DNA from: DAOUBF01 sp034432795
GTDB taxonomy: Bacteria > Chloroflexota > Anaerolineae > DSLN01
Assembly (NCBI GenBank): GCA_034432795.1
Contig: DAOUBF010000029.1
Span: forward strand, 1 to 12,511
Reading direction: 5' to 3'
DNA length: 12,511 nt
Positions 1 to 6,174 of the stretch are shown one piece after another. The translations under genes were made by a program, and so were the position numbers. The notes below the pieces were generated by a model. The model saw nothing but the letters and a program-made list of their open reading frames with translations. It was not told where the DNA came from and searched no databases. The number at the start of each line of letters is the position of its first letter. Position 1 is the first letter of the stretch.

Positions 1-126
1 CCCTGGGTGCGTGGCCTGTATTGGGCCAGCCTGGGCAGCCTGCTGTTCTTGGGGAGCTACCGCCTGCTCTCTCCCCTCATCGTCCGCCCCAGGTCGCCAT
101 CCTCGCTGATGAAGGACAGGGCCTGA
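1..126 (+). CDS. Possible C-terminal end of a membrane protein (partial)
   Basis: Reading frame 1 is open from the window edge to a TGA at 124-126, giving 41 residues. The first half is hydrophobic and aromatic (GLYWASLGSLLFLGSYRLL, about residues 5-23) and is followed by a basic, Ser/Pro-rich tail, as in the last transmembrane helix and cytoplasmic tail of a membrane protein. Most third codon positions are G or C, as in the real genes nearby. The last 70 bases overlap the 3' end of rnhB on the other strand, so the two genes would converge and overlap. A short open frame in GC-rich DNA can arise by chance and no family is recognisable, so this is a candidate only. The gene body lies outside the window. 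Confidence 0.42.
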   Translation, partial: PWVRGLYWASLGSLLFLGSYRLLSPLIVRPRSPSSLMKDRA

Positions 127-734
127 ACCGGCGCAAAGGAGACGCGGTGGATCGCCGCTGGCCCTCGCCTCTCCAGCGCCAGGCGGTGCTCAGGGGTGCC
201 GTAGCCCTTATGCCGCGCCAGGCCATAGCCGGGGTAAAGCCGGTCCAGCGCCACCATGATCCGGTCGCGGGTCACTTTGGCGATCACAGAGGCCGCCGCT
301 ACGGATAGACACAACGCATCGGCGTAGAACAGGCTGCGCTGAGGCAGGGCCACGTCCGGGAGGGTGAGCGCGTCAATCAACAGGGCGTCGGGGGGCAGGG
401 CGAGCTGGGCGATGGCGCGGGTCATGGCCGCCCGCGTCGCGGCCACAATGCCATGCGCGTCCACTTCCTTCGGCCCGGCGCCACCGATGCCCACCGCGAG
501 CGCCACCTCCAAGATGCGCGGGTAAAGGGCCTCGCGCTGTGGCACTGTCAACATTTTGGAGTCGCGCACCCCCTCCAGAACGCGCTCCAGGTCAGAGCGG
601 TCCAGGGGCAGGATCACGGCAGCCGCGATGACCGGCCCGGCCCAGGCGCCCCGACCGGCCTCGTCTATGCCCGCCACCCGGGGCCAGCCCCGGGCGGCCA
701 GTTCACGCTCGCGGCACAGGTCCGGGTTGGACAT
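57..734 (-). CDS. rnhB: Ribonuclease HII
   Basis: Cytoplasmic endonuclease that cuts the RNA strand of RNA-DNA hybrids and nicks 5' of single ribonucleotides left in DNA. Numbering from the ATG at 734, the type 2 RNase H signatures are present in order: GIDEAGRGAWAGP (22-34) with metal-binding Asp24 and Glu25 and the GRG that senses the 2'-hydroxyl, DSK (58-60), Asp121 in LLIDAL, Asp139 in YADALCLSVAAAS, AKVTRD (152-157), GYGLARHKGYGTPEH (169-183) and HRVSF (196-200). The 225-residue length is normal; about 20 residues follow the core. The start is uncertain: an in-frame GTG at 758 would add 8 residues, and neither start has a clear ribosome binding site. Both starts lie inside the 3' end of the glycosyltransferase gene, so the two are probably co-transcribed and translationally coupled. 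Confidence 0.95.
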   Translation of the reverse strand: MSNPDLCRERELAARGWPRVAGIDEAGRGAWAGPVIAAAVILPLDRSDLERVLEGVRDSKMLTVPQREALYPRILEVALAVGIGGAGPKEVDAHGIVAATRAAMTRAIAQLALPPDALLIDALTLPDVALPQRSLFYADALCLSVAAASVIAKVTRDRIMVALDRLYPGYGLARHKGYGTPEHRLALERRGPAAIHRVSFAPVQALSFISEDGDLGRTMRGESRR

Positions 735-1470
735 GGGGGGAGCGACGATAGCGGCCACGCCAGCCGTTCAGGCGCACCTGAAGCACCTCGCGCAACATGC
801 GCATGGAGTCGCGGATGGGGCTGACACGGCTGTTGGCGCGATAATACCAGTGGATAGGGATTTCCACCACACGATAACCGCGCTGAAGCGCAATGAACAA
901 GACCTCCACATCAAAGCCCCAGCCATCCATTGTCTGCGCCGGGAAAATATCGTGGGCCACCTCGCGGCGGAAGCACTTGAACCCACACTGGGTGTCCTGG
1001 AAGCCGGGGAGGGCCAGAAGGCGCACGATGAAGTTGAACACGCGCCCCATGATGTGACGATACGTCGGCTCGTCATAGCGCACTGCGCCGGGCGCCTCGC
1101 GTGAGCCAATGGCCACATCGTAGCCATCCAAAGTGGGGGGCAGGAACTTGACAATCTCCTCAATGGGCATGGAGAGGTCGGCATCGCAGATGAACAGATA
1201 CTGGCCGCGCCCGGCAAGCATCCCCGTGCGCACGGCGGCGCCCTTCCCCCGGCGCGGCTCATACAGCAAAGTCACATAAGGGTGGTCACGGGCAAACTCG
1301 CGCACGCACTCCGCCGTGCGGTCGCTGCTGGCGTTGTCCACAACGATGACCTCCGCCGCATATGGCTGGGTGGCCAGGAAGGCATCAATCTGCCTCAGGC
1401 TGGTGGGCAGCCTGCGCTCCTCATTGTAGGCGGGGATGATGATGGAGAGCAAGGGTGGATTGGCAGTCAC
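703..1470 (-). CDS. Family 2 glycosyltransferase, dolichyl-phosphate glucosyltransferase (ALG5)-like
   Basis: GT-A fold enzyme expected to move a sugar from a nucleotide sugar to a polyprenyl phosphate at the inner membrane face. Numbering from the GTG at 1470: nucleotide-binding start LSIIIPAYNEERRLP (8-22), VVDNASSDRT (43-52), RRGKGAAVRTGM (73-84), metal-binding CDADLSMP (95-102), and QDTQCGFKCF (158-167) followed by GWGFDVEVL (183-191), a series typical of the polyprenyl-phosphate glucosyltransferase subgroup. No transmembrane segment is visible. An ATG at 1494 would add 8 residues, but it lies inside the TATAAT of a promoter (1493-1522), whose transcript would begin near 1486. The GTG at 1470 lies inside that transcript and has GGAGGA about 10 bases upstream. 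The donor sugar cannot be told from sequence. The gene overlaps rnhB by 32 bases. Confidence 0.87.
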   Translation of the reverse strand: MTANPPLLSIIIPAYNEERRLPTSLRQIDAFLATQPYAAEVIVVDNASSDRTAECVREFARDHPYVTLLYEPRRGKGAAVRTGMLAGRGQYLFICDADLSMPIEEIVKFLPPTLDGYDVAIGSREAPGAVRYDEPTYRHIMGRVFNFIVRLLALPGFQDTQCGFKCFRREVAHDIFPAQTMDGWGFDVEVLFIALQRGYRVVEIPIHWYYRANSRVSPIRDSMRMLREVLQVRLNGWRGRYRRSPHVQPGPVPRA

Positions 1471-1492
1471 CCCTCTTTTGTCCTCCGCCCCC

Positions 1493-1522
1493 ATTATAAA
1501 CCGAGAGGGCGATTTCAGCCAA
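1493..1522 (-). promoter_or_regulatory. Sigma-70-type promoter of the glycosyltransferase-rnhB pair
   Basis: On the - strand TTGGCT (1522-1517) is followed by an 18-bp spacer and a perfect TATAAT (1498-1493). Transcription would begin near 1486. The upstream ATG at 1494 overlaps the -10 box and could not be in the transcript, which favours the GTG start at 1470. Confidence 0.7.
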
Positions 1523-1563
1523 CTCCCCGCTCGCCCCTTTTTGCCCCCTCCCAACCACACACT

Positions 1564-1586
1564 CCCTCCCCCTCTATGGGGGAGGG
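1564..1586. repeat. G-rich palindromic repeat, copy 1
   Basis: CCCTCCCCC, loop TCTAT, then GGGGGAGGG: a perfect 9-bp stem, followed by a G-rich tail to about 1600. The same arms recur at 5401-5423, and a close variant occurs at 5490-5513. This copy lies between the MFS gene and the glycosyltransferase promoter. Confidence 0.75.
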
Positions 1587-1660
1587 TTGGGGTGGGGGGT
1601 AGTCACCCCAGAGTCATCCGTGCGCAGGGCCACCACCGCTGGTAAGAGCAGAACGGGCAC

Positions 1661-2938
1661 CTAGCTGACTTCATCGCCCTGGTACGTGCGCAGGCGCGGC
1701 ACGCGAGCGGTCACCAGAGCCACCGCGATCAGGCAGCCCAGGCCACCGAGCACCACCGAGGGTTGTGTGCCCACGAGCGCAGCGGCCAGGCCCGCTTCCA
1801 GCTCGCCCAGTTGCGGCCCGCCCATAAAGAAGACCATATTGACCGCCGTCATACGGCCCCGTAGCCGGTCAGGCGTCGCCAACTGGCGGATTGTGCCGCG
1901 AATGACCGTGCTCACTGTGTCCGCCGCGCCGCTCAACGCCAGGAACAGGAACGAGGTGATAAACCAGGGCGATAGGCCGAACAGGATGATGGCCAGCCCG
2001 TAGACCGTCACCGACAAAAGCAGGATAGGGCCTTGCCGCCGCAGCCGTCCCAGCAACGACATGGCGCCTCCGGCGAGGAGAGCGCCAATCGCGGGCGCAG
2101 CCGCCAGCAGGCCATAGCCCTGCGCGCCCACCCGCAGAATGTCCCTGGCGAAGATAGGCAGAAGATAGGTGGAGGAGGCGAAGAAGGTGGCGATGAAGTC
2201 CAGCAGCATGGTGGACCAGATGATCGGTGTGCGCCGCACGAAGCGCAACCCCTCCAGCAATGCCGAGAGGTTCATCTGCTGGGCCTCCTCCGCCCGGCCG
2301 GAGGTGTGCATGAGCAGCAGCGCGATAATGACCGCCAGGAAAGAGAGCGCATTGATAATGTACACCAGGGCCACGCCCTGCGGACTGGCGTAGATGACGA
2401 GGCCAGCCAGGGTGGGGCCGATGATCTGGGCGAACTGGAAGATGATGGTATTTAGGCTGAGCGCGTTGGGCAGGTGCTCTTTGCTCACCAGCCTGGGAAT
2501 GAGCGACTGGCGCGCCGGGTTGTCAAAGGCAAAGGCAGTGGCCGATAGCGCCATCAGCGCGTAGATCAGCGCGAGCGAGTCCCGCCCGCTCAACGTCATG
2601 ATGCCGAGCACAGCGGCGATCATCGCCAGCGCGCTCTGCGTCGCGATCATCACCCGGCGCCGATCCAGCGTGTCCGCAGCGGCCCCGCCAATAAGCGAGA
2701 AGAACACGATCGGCAGGAAGCGGATAGCGCCAATCGCCCCTAAGGCCAGCGGGCTGCCTGTCAGCAGGTAAATATGCCAGTTCAGCGCTGCATTCTGCAT
2801 CTGCGACCCGGCCTGGGAGATGAATTGACCCAGCCAGAGCAGGCGGAAATCGCGATAGCGCAGCGCGACGAAGGGGATGTTGCGGGATGGGGCAACCTCG
2901 GCTCCTGCAGACGATGGACGTTGGATGATGGACGGCAT
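1661..2938 (-). CDS. Major facilitator superfamily exporter, EntS/MFS_3-like
   Basis: Inner-membrane secondary transporter of the subgroup that includes the enterobactin exporter EntS and related efflux proteins, with 10-12 predicted helices in 425 residues. Signatures: FRLLWLGQFISQAGSQMQ in helix 1 (31-48), the cytoplasmic loop ADTLDRRRVM after helix 2 (88-97), FDNPARQSLIPRLV between helices 4 and 5 (138-151), a central loop rich in charged residues (about 211-237), and DRLRGRMTAVNM (357-368) before the last helices. The N-terminus has a roughly 25-residue hydrophilic tail before helix 1. The substrate cannot be predicted. The ATG at 2938 has no good Shine-Dalgarno sequence. The gene is divergent from ftsK, with a TTGACG/TATCAT promoter at 3069-3041 and a hairpin-bearing leader of about 95 bases. 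Confidence 0.9.
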   Translation of the reverse strand: MPSIIQRPSSAGAEVAPSRNIPFVALRYRDFRLLWLGQFISQAGSQMQNAALNWHIYLLTGSPLALGAIGAIRFLPIVFFSLIGGAAADTLDRRRVMIATQSALAMIAAVLGIMTLSGRDSLALIYALMALSATAFAFDNPARQSLIPRLVSKEHLPNALSLNTIIFQFAQIIGPTLAGLVIYASPQGVALVYIINALSFLAVIIALLLMHTSGRAEEAQQMNLSALLEGLRFVRRTPIIWSTMLLDFIATFFASSTYLLPIFARDILRVGAQGYGLLAAAPAIGALLAGGAMSLLGRLRRQGPILLLSVTVYGLAIILFGLSPWFITSFLFLALSGAADTVSTVIRGTIRQLATPDRLRGRMTAVNMVFFMGGPQLGELEAGLAAALVGTQPSVVLGGLGCLIAVALVTARVPRLRTYQGDEVS

Positions 2939-2976
2939 AGTGCGGTCAACCCACAGGTTCAGGATATATATGCGAA

Positions 2977-2999
2977 CACGCGCGGATGAGCCGCGCGTG
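2977..2999 (-). promoter_or_regulatory. Perfect hairpin/palindrome in the leader of the MFS gene
   Basis: CACGCGCGG, 5-base loop, CCGCGCGTG: a 9-bp perfect inverted repeat about 40 bases upstream of the MFS start and downstream of its predicted promoter. It could be an mRNA hairpin in the leader or a binding site for a dimeric regulator. No T-run follows it on the - strand, so a terminator is unlikely. Confidence 0.5.
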
Positions 3000-3040
3000 C
3001 TTTACAGCAGTGAGGCCAGATGGATAGTGACACAGCTATT

Positions 3041-3069
3041 ATGATACCCAGGCGGTGCGGGTACGTCAA
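3041..3069 (-). promoter_or_regulatory. Sigma-70-type promoter of the MFS gene
   Basis: On the - strand TTGACG (3069-3064, 5/6 match) is separated by exactly 17 bp from TATCAT (3046-3041, 5/6 match). Transcription would begin near 3034, leaving a leader of about 95 bases to the ATG at 2938. Confidence 0.65.
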
Positions 3070-3134
3070 GCGGCGGAGCGGGCCGCAAGTTTAAGATAAT
3101 GCCCCCAATTGGCCCGCCCGGAGCAATGGAACTA

Positions 3135-3143
3135 TGCTATAAT
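3135..3143 (+). promoter_or_regulatory. Extended -10 promoter of ftsK
   Basis: TGC directly followed by TATAAT (3138-3143) is an extended -10 element. No good -35 lies at the right distance, which is usual for extended -10 promoters. Transcription would begin near 3150, giving a leader of only about 17 bases with AGGA at 3152-3155 before the ATG at 3167. Confidence 0.65.
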
Positions 3144-3166
3144 GCCCGCACAGGAACATTTGAGCG

Positions 3167-5413
3167 ATGGCCACGACACAGCGCCCCCCTGCCGCCAGGG
3201 GCAAAGCCAAAGCCCCACCGCGCAGTCGCACCGGCCCGCCACTGGGCCTGACGCTAGACCGGCAGCTTGACCTGCTCGGCCTGGCACTCCTCGCCCTGGC
3301 CGCCATCGCCATCCTCAGCACCCTCTCCCCGCAGCGCGGCTGGCTGCCTGAGATGCTGCTGGGCCTGTTACAGCGCGCCTTCGGCTGGGGCGCGTATGTG
3401 GCGCCGTTCGGCCTGGGCGCGGCCGGGCTGTGGCTGCTCCTGCGCCACTTTGGCGACCGCCTGCCGCGTATCCACCCCCAGCGGCCCATCGGCTTTGTCC
3501 TCACCTATCTGGTGGCCCTGGCGACCCTCACGGCCATCGGGGAGGATGGCGGGGCGGTGGGAGCCTGGCTCTACGCCTCTATCACCACATCGGGAACCGC
3601 CGCGGCTGCTCTGATCCTGATCGCTGGCTGGCTGCTCGGCCTGGCCCTTCTGGTGCGCCTCTCGCCACGCCTGGCCGCACGCCGTGCCTGGCAACTTATG
3701 TCTGCGCTCATGCGGACCGCCCTCCAGTGGTGGCAAACCAGAAGCCGGCGGAAAGCCGGGCCAAGGCCTGCGCCTGCCGTTCCGACGATGGCCGCAGTGG
3801 AAAGCCGCCCGGCAGGGACGCTCTCTGGCCCGGCGGCCCCCACACGCCAACAGGGAATGGTGGAGGTAGAGGCGCCACCGGTGAGCAGCCTGCTGCCGGA
3901 TATAGATGAGGTTCTGGATACGCTGCCGGAGGGCGCTGTGGACGCCGAGACCAACTGGTATCGCGCCCGCATCATTGAAGAGACATTGGAAGCCTTCGGC
4001 GTGCCGGTGGACATCCCCGGCTTCAACACCGGCCCGGCGGTCACCCAGTTCAAAGTCGTCCCCGGCTTTTACGAGACCGCCAGCGGCAAGCGCACCAAGG
4101 TCAAGGTCGCCAAGATTGCCGCGCTGGCCGATGACCTGGCGCTGGCCCTGGCGGCACCCTCCATCCGCATCGTCACGCCCGTCCCCGGTCAGGACTACGT
4201 GGGCATTGAGGTGCCCAACGCCGAGGTCAGCGTGGTCAGCCTGCGCCGCGTGATCACCTCCCCCCAGTTCCAGGCACTGCGCTCGCCCCTGCGTATCGCG
4301 CTGGGCCAGGACGTGTCGGGCACGCCGGTCGTGGCCGACCTGGCGCGGATGCCGCACCTGCTCATCGCCGGTGCCACCGGGTCGGGCAAATCCGTGTGTG
4401 TCAATGCCATCATCACCTGCCTCTTGCTGCACAACACCCCCCAGGACCTGCGGCTGGTCCTGGTGGACCCCAAGCGGGTGGAGTTGGCCCACTACAACGG
4501 CATCCCCCATCTGGTGGGGCCGGTGGTGGTGGACCTGGAGCGGGTGGCGGGGGCGCTCCAATGGATCACACGCGAAATGGACCGCCGCTACCACAAATTC
4601 GCCGAGGTCGGTGCGCGCCATATTGAGGACTACAACCGCATCGCTACCGCCGCAGGCGGTGAGAAGCTGCCCTACCTCGTGCTCATTATTGATGAACTGG
4701 CCGACCTGATGATGCTGGCGCCGGAGGACATGGAGCGCACCATCTGCCGCCTGGCGCAGATGGCCCGCGCCACCGGGATTCACCTGATCATTGCCACACA
4801 ACGGCCCTCGGTGGACGTGGTTACCGGCCTGATTAAGGCCAACTTCCCCGCCCGCATCGCTTTCGCTGTGGCCTCGTCCATAGACTCGCGGGTCATCCTG
4901 GACACGGTAGGGGCCGAACGGCTGCTGGGCCGGGGCGATATGCTCTTCGTCTCGCCGGAGGCCAGCCAGCCGCAGCGCCTGCAAGGCTGCTTCGTCTCCG
5001 ATAAAGAGATCAGCCGCCTGGTGCGCTTCTGGAAAGGGGTGGCTCTGCCTGCCAGCCGCAGCCCCGCCGAGCCGGTCGGCTCCGGCGTTCAGCCCCCGCT
5101 GCCGGAGATCGGCGCGGAAGGCAGCCGCATGTCACCCTGGGACGATCTGGCCGGAGATAAGGTGGACGAGGCCGAGGACGCGTTGCTGGAGGAGGCCATC
5201 CGCATCGTGCGTGAAGCCAACCGCGCTTCTGTTTCGCTGCTCCAGCGGCGGCTGCGTATTGGCTACACGCGGGCCGCCCGCCTGATGGATGCCCTGGAAG
5301 CGCGGGGCATTATTGGGCCAGCGCAGGGCAGCGCGCCGCGTGAGGTCTTGTCTTCCACGTCGTTTGATTCCTCGGCGGAACAGAACGCTGGCGGCAACGC
5401 CCCTCCCCCTTAA
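3167..5413 (+). CDS. ftsK: FtsK/SpoIIIE family DNA translocase
   Basis: Membrane-anchored hexameric ATPase that pumps double-stranded DNA at the division septum to clear and segregate chromosomes. The 748 residues fall into four parts: an N-terminal membrane domain with about four helices (roughly 34-53, 63-93, 107-124, 128-164); a Pro/Ala-rich linker (about 190-245); the alpha and beta motor domains (about 260-625) with Walker A GATGSGKS (402-409), Walker B LVLIIDE (504-510) and ATQRPSVDVVTGLIKANFP (543-561); and a C-terminal gamma winged helix (about 668-725) that in relatives reads oriented octamers (KOPS/SRS). The linker is short compared with E. coli FtsK and similar to SpoIIIE. The ATG at 3167 follows AGGA by 11 bases. 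The last codons (APPP) and the TAA lie inside a G-rich palindromic repeat. Transcription probably stops at 5537-5568. Confidence 0.96.
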   Translation: MATTQRPPAARGKAKAPPRSRTGPPLGLTLDRQLDLLGLALLALAAIAILSTLSPQRGWLPEMLLGLLQRAFGWGAYVAPFGLGAAGLWLLLRHFGDRLPRIHPQRPIGFVLTYLVALATLTAIGEDGGAVGAWLYASITTSGTAAAALILIAGWLLGLALLVRLSPRLAARRAWQLMSALMRTALQWWQTRSRRKAGPRPAPAVPTMAAVESRPAGTLSGPAAPTRQQGMVEVEAPPVSSLLPDIDEVLDTLPEGAVDAETNWYRARIIEETLEAFGVPVDIPGFNTGPAVTQFKVVPGFYETASGKRTKVKVAKIAALADDLALALAAPSIRIVTPVPGQDYVGIEVPNAEVSVVSLRRVITSPQFQALRSPLRIALGQDVSGTPVVADLARMPHLLIAGATGSGKSVCVNAIITCLLLHNTPQDLRLVLVDPKRVELAHYNGIPHLVGPVVVDLERVAGALQWITREMDRRYHKFAEVGARHIEDYNRIATAAGGEKLPYLVLIIDELADLMMLAPEDMERTICRLAQMARATGIHLIIATQRPSVDVVTGLIKANFPARIAFAVASSIDSRVILDTVGAERLLGRGDMLFVSPEASQPQRLQGCFVSDKEISRLVRFWKGVALPASRSPAEPVGSGVQPPLPEIGAEGSRMSPWDDLAGDKVDEAEDALLEEAIRIVREANRASVSLLQRRLRIGYTRAARLMDALEARGIIGPAQGSAPREVLSSTSFDSSAEQNAGGNAPPP

Positions 5414-5423
5414 CGGGGGAGGG
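5401..5423. repeat. G-rich palindromic repeat, copy 2, overlapping the ftsK stop
   Basis: CCCTCCCCC, loop TTAAC, GGGGGAGGG: arms identical to copy 1, followed by another G-rich stretch to about 5436. The repeat encodes the last residues of FtsK, and its loop contains the TAA stop (5411-5413). Confidence 0.75.
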
Positions 5424-5456
5424 TGGGGGAGGGGGTGATTCTGCCCCCCACTCAGT

Positions 5457-5474
5457 ACCGGGCTTCAGCCCGGT
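5457..5474. repeat. Short perfect palindrome between two G-rich repeats
   Basis: ACCGGGCT, TC, AGCCCGGT: 8-bp perfect arms around a two-base centre. It has no T-run on either side. It lies in the 3' flank of ftsK between two copies of the G-rich repeat. Confidence 0.55.
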
Positions 5475-5489
5475 TAGGAGAGGACAATG

Positions 5490-5513
5490 CCCCTCCCCCT
5501 GACAAGGGAGGGG
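5490..5513. repeat. G-rich palindromic repeat, copy 3 (variant)
   Basis: CCCCTCCC, 8-base loop, GGGAGGGG: an 8-bp stem. The left half matches copies 1 and 2 (CCCCTCCCCCT) and the right half is shifted by a few bases, so this is a diverged copy. Confidence 0.65.
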
Positions 5514-5536
5514 GTGAGGTTCCTTACTCGGAAGCA

Positions 5537-5568
5537 AAAGCCACCGGGCAGGGAGCGCCGGTGGCTTT
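5537..5568. terminator. Bidirectional intrinsic terminator between ftsK and the DUF35 gene
   Basis: AAAGCCACCGG, 10-base loop, CCGGTGGCTTT: a perfect 11-bp stem. Reading +, the stem ends in CTTTCTC. Reading -, it ends in CTTTTGCTTCC. It sits between two converging genes (ftsK ends at 5413, the DUF35 gene at 5599), so it can serve both. Confidence 0.75.
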
Positions 5569-5598
5569 CTCAGCGTCAAAATGGGGCCAAGGCACGCG

Positions 5599-5994
5599 CT
5601 ATGCGCCCAGCGCCGGCCTGAACTTGTACCCGTAGATGATCATGCCACGCGCACCGTCGGTGCGCAGCTTGCGTGTGACCATCTCCACGGGCATGCCGAT
5701 GGCCGGCTCGCCCTCCAGATCGGTCAGTTGCGCGGTGACGAACGGCCCCTCCTCCAGCTTCACCAGGGCCACCGTGTAAGGCGCGTACTCCTCATAGCCC
5801 GCCGGGGCCTCCTGCACGCGCGTGAAGGAGTAGACCTGCCCCCGACCGCTGAAGGTGTAAGGGGTCTTGGCCGGCGCCTCGCACGCCGGGCAGACATCGC
5901 GCGGCGGGAAGAGCTTGGCGCCGCAGCCATCGCACACCTCCCCGACCAGCGCATAGCGTTGCTGACTGAGCCTCCAATGGCGTGGGGTTTCCAT
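5599..5994 (-). CDS. DUF35/OB-fold protein with zinc ribbon, partner of the thiolase and HMG-CoA synthase
   Basis: 131 residues. The N-terminal zinc ribbon has four cysteines (Cys21, Cys24, Cys35, Cys38; CDGCG and CPAC). The OB-fold domain runs from about 46 to 131 (GQVYSFTRV at 52-60, YAPYTVALVKL at 70-80, YGYKF at 121-125). In archaea, small DUF35 proteins bridge acetoacetyl-CoA thiolase and HMG-CoA synthase and hold the CoA substrate in a shared site; ChsH2-type relatives pair with thiolase-fold aldolases. Clustering with both partner genes supports the first role. It is the last gene of the mevalonate group, with its own TATAAT at 6044-6039 and GGAGG 11 bases before the ATG. It is separated from the thiolase gene by 180 bases of hairpins and repeats, and it converges on ftsK. 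Confidence 0.9.
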   Translation of the reverse strand: METPRHWRLSQQRYALVGEVCDGCGAKLFPPRDVCPACEAPAKTPYTFSGRGQVYSFTRVQEAPAGYEEYAPYTVALVKLEEGPFVTAQLTDLEGEPAIGMPVEMVTRKLRTDGARGMIIYGYKFRPALGA

Positions 5995-6038
5995 AGCTAA
6001 ACTAACCTCCGATCTATCCTCAAATAAACCAACACCAG

Positions 6039-6044
6039 ATTATA
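6039..6044 (-). promoter_or_regulatory. -10 element of the DUF35 gene promoter
   Basis: A perfect TATAAT on the - strand 45 bases before the ATG, giving a leader of about 38 bases with GGAGG. No recognisable -35 lies 16-18 bp upstream. Instead a TTGATAG direct repeat covers that region (6055-6071), as expected for a regulated promoter. Confidence 0.6.
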
Positions 6045-6054
6045 CGGAAAGGAA

Positions 6055-6071
6055 CTATCAAAACCTATCAA
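6055..6071 (-). promoter_or_regulatory. Direct repeat TTGATAG-N3-TTGATAG upstream of the DUF35 gene
   Basis: On the - strand two TTGATAG copies with a 10-bp period end 10 bp before the TATAAT. A related CTGATAG lies at 6093-6087. The same element, with 16 of 17 bases identical, occurs at 9990-10006 upstream of the HMG-CoA reductase gene. One-turn spacing suggests a protein bound on one face of the helix. Confidence 0.5.
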
Positions 6072-6101
6072 CCTGCCTGTCACAGACTATCAGCCCAGTA
6101 A

Positions 6102-6169
6102 GCCGGGTTTCCATACCCGGCATCGGGCAGGTACGGAAACCTACCCTCGGCAGGTATAGAAACCTGCCC
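6102..6169 (-). repeat. Three tandem hairpins downstream of the thiolase gene
   Basis: Hairpins lie at 6102-6121 (7-bp stem), 6125-6146 (8-bp stem, one imperfect pair) and 6149-6168 (7-bp stem). Each has a 6-base loop, and starts are spaced 23-24 bases. The imperfect pair of the middle hairpin is G-U on the - strand transcript but A-C on the + strand, so it folds better in the mRNA of the mevalonate genes. The arms of the second and third hairpins are near-identical, so 6125-6132 could instead pair perfectly with 6162-6169. The array starts just after the thiolase stop codon. It may mark the mRNA end, or it may be a repeat family. Confidence 0.6.
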
Positions 6170-6174
6170 TACAC

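Noticed and set aside
3368..4984. A 538-residue open frame on the - strand opposite ftsK
   Set aside because: It lies wholly opposite the FtsK motor domain, is rich in His, Gln, Gly and Asp as antisense frames of GC-rich genes are, and shows no family motif.
1564..5513. A CRISPR array or tandem repeat made of the G-rich elements
   Set aside because: The copies are irregularly spaced and two are over 3 kb from the third; there are no uniform spacers and no cas genes.
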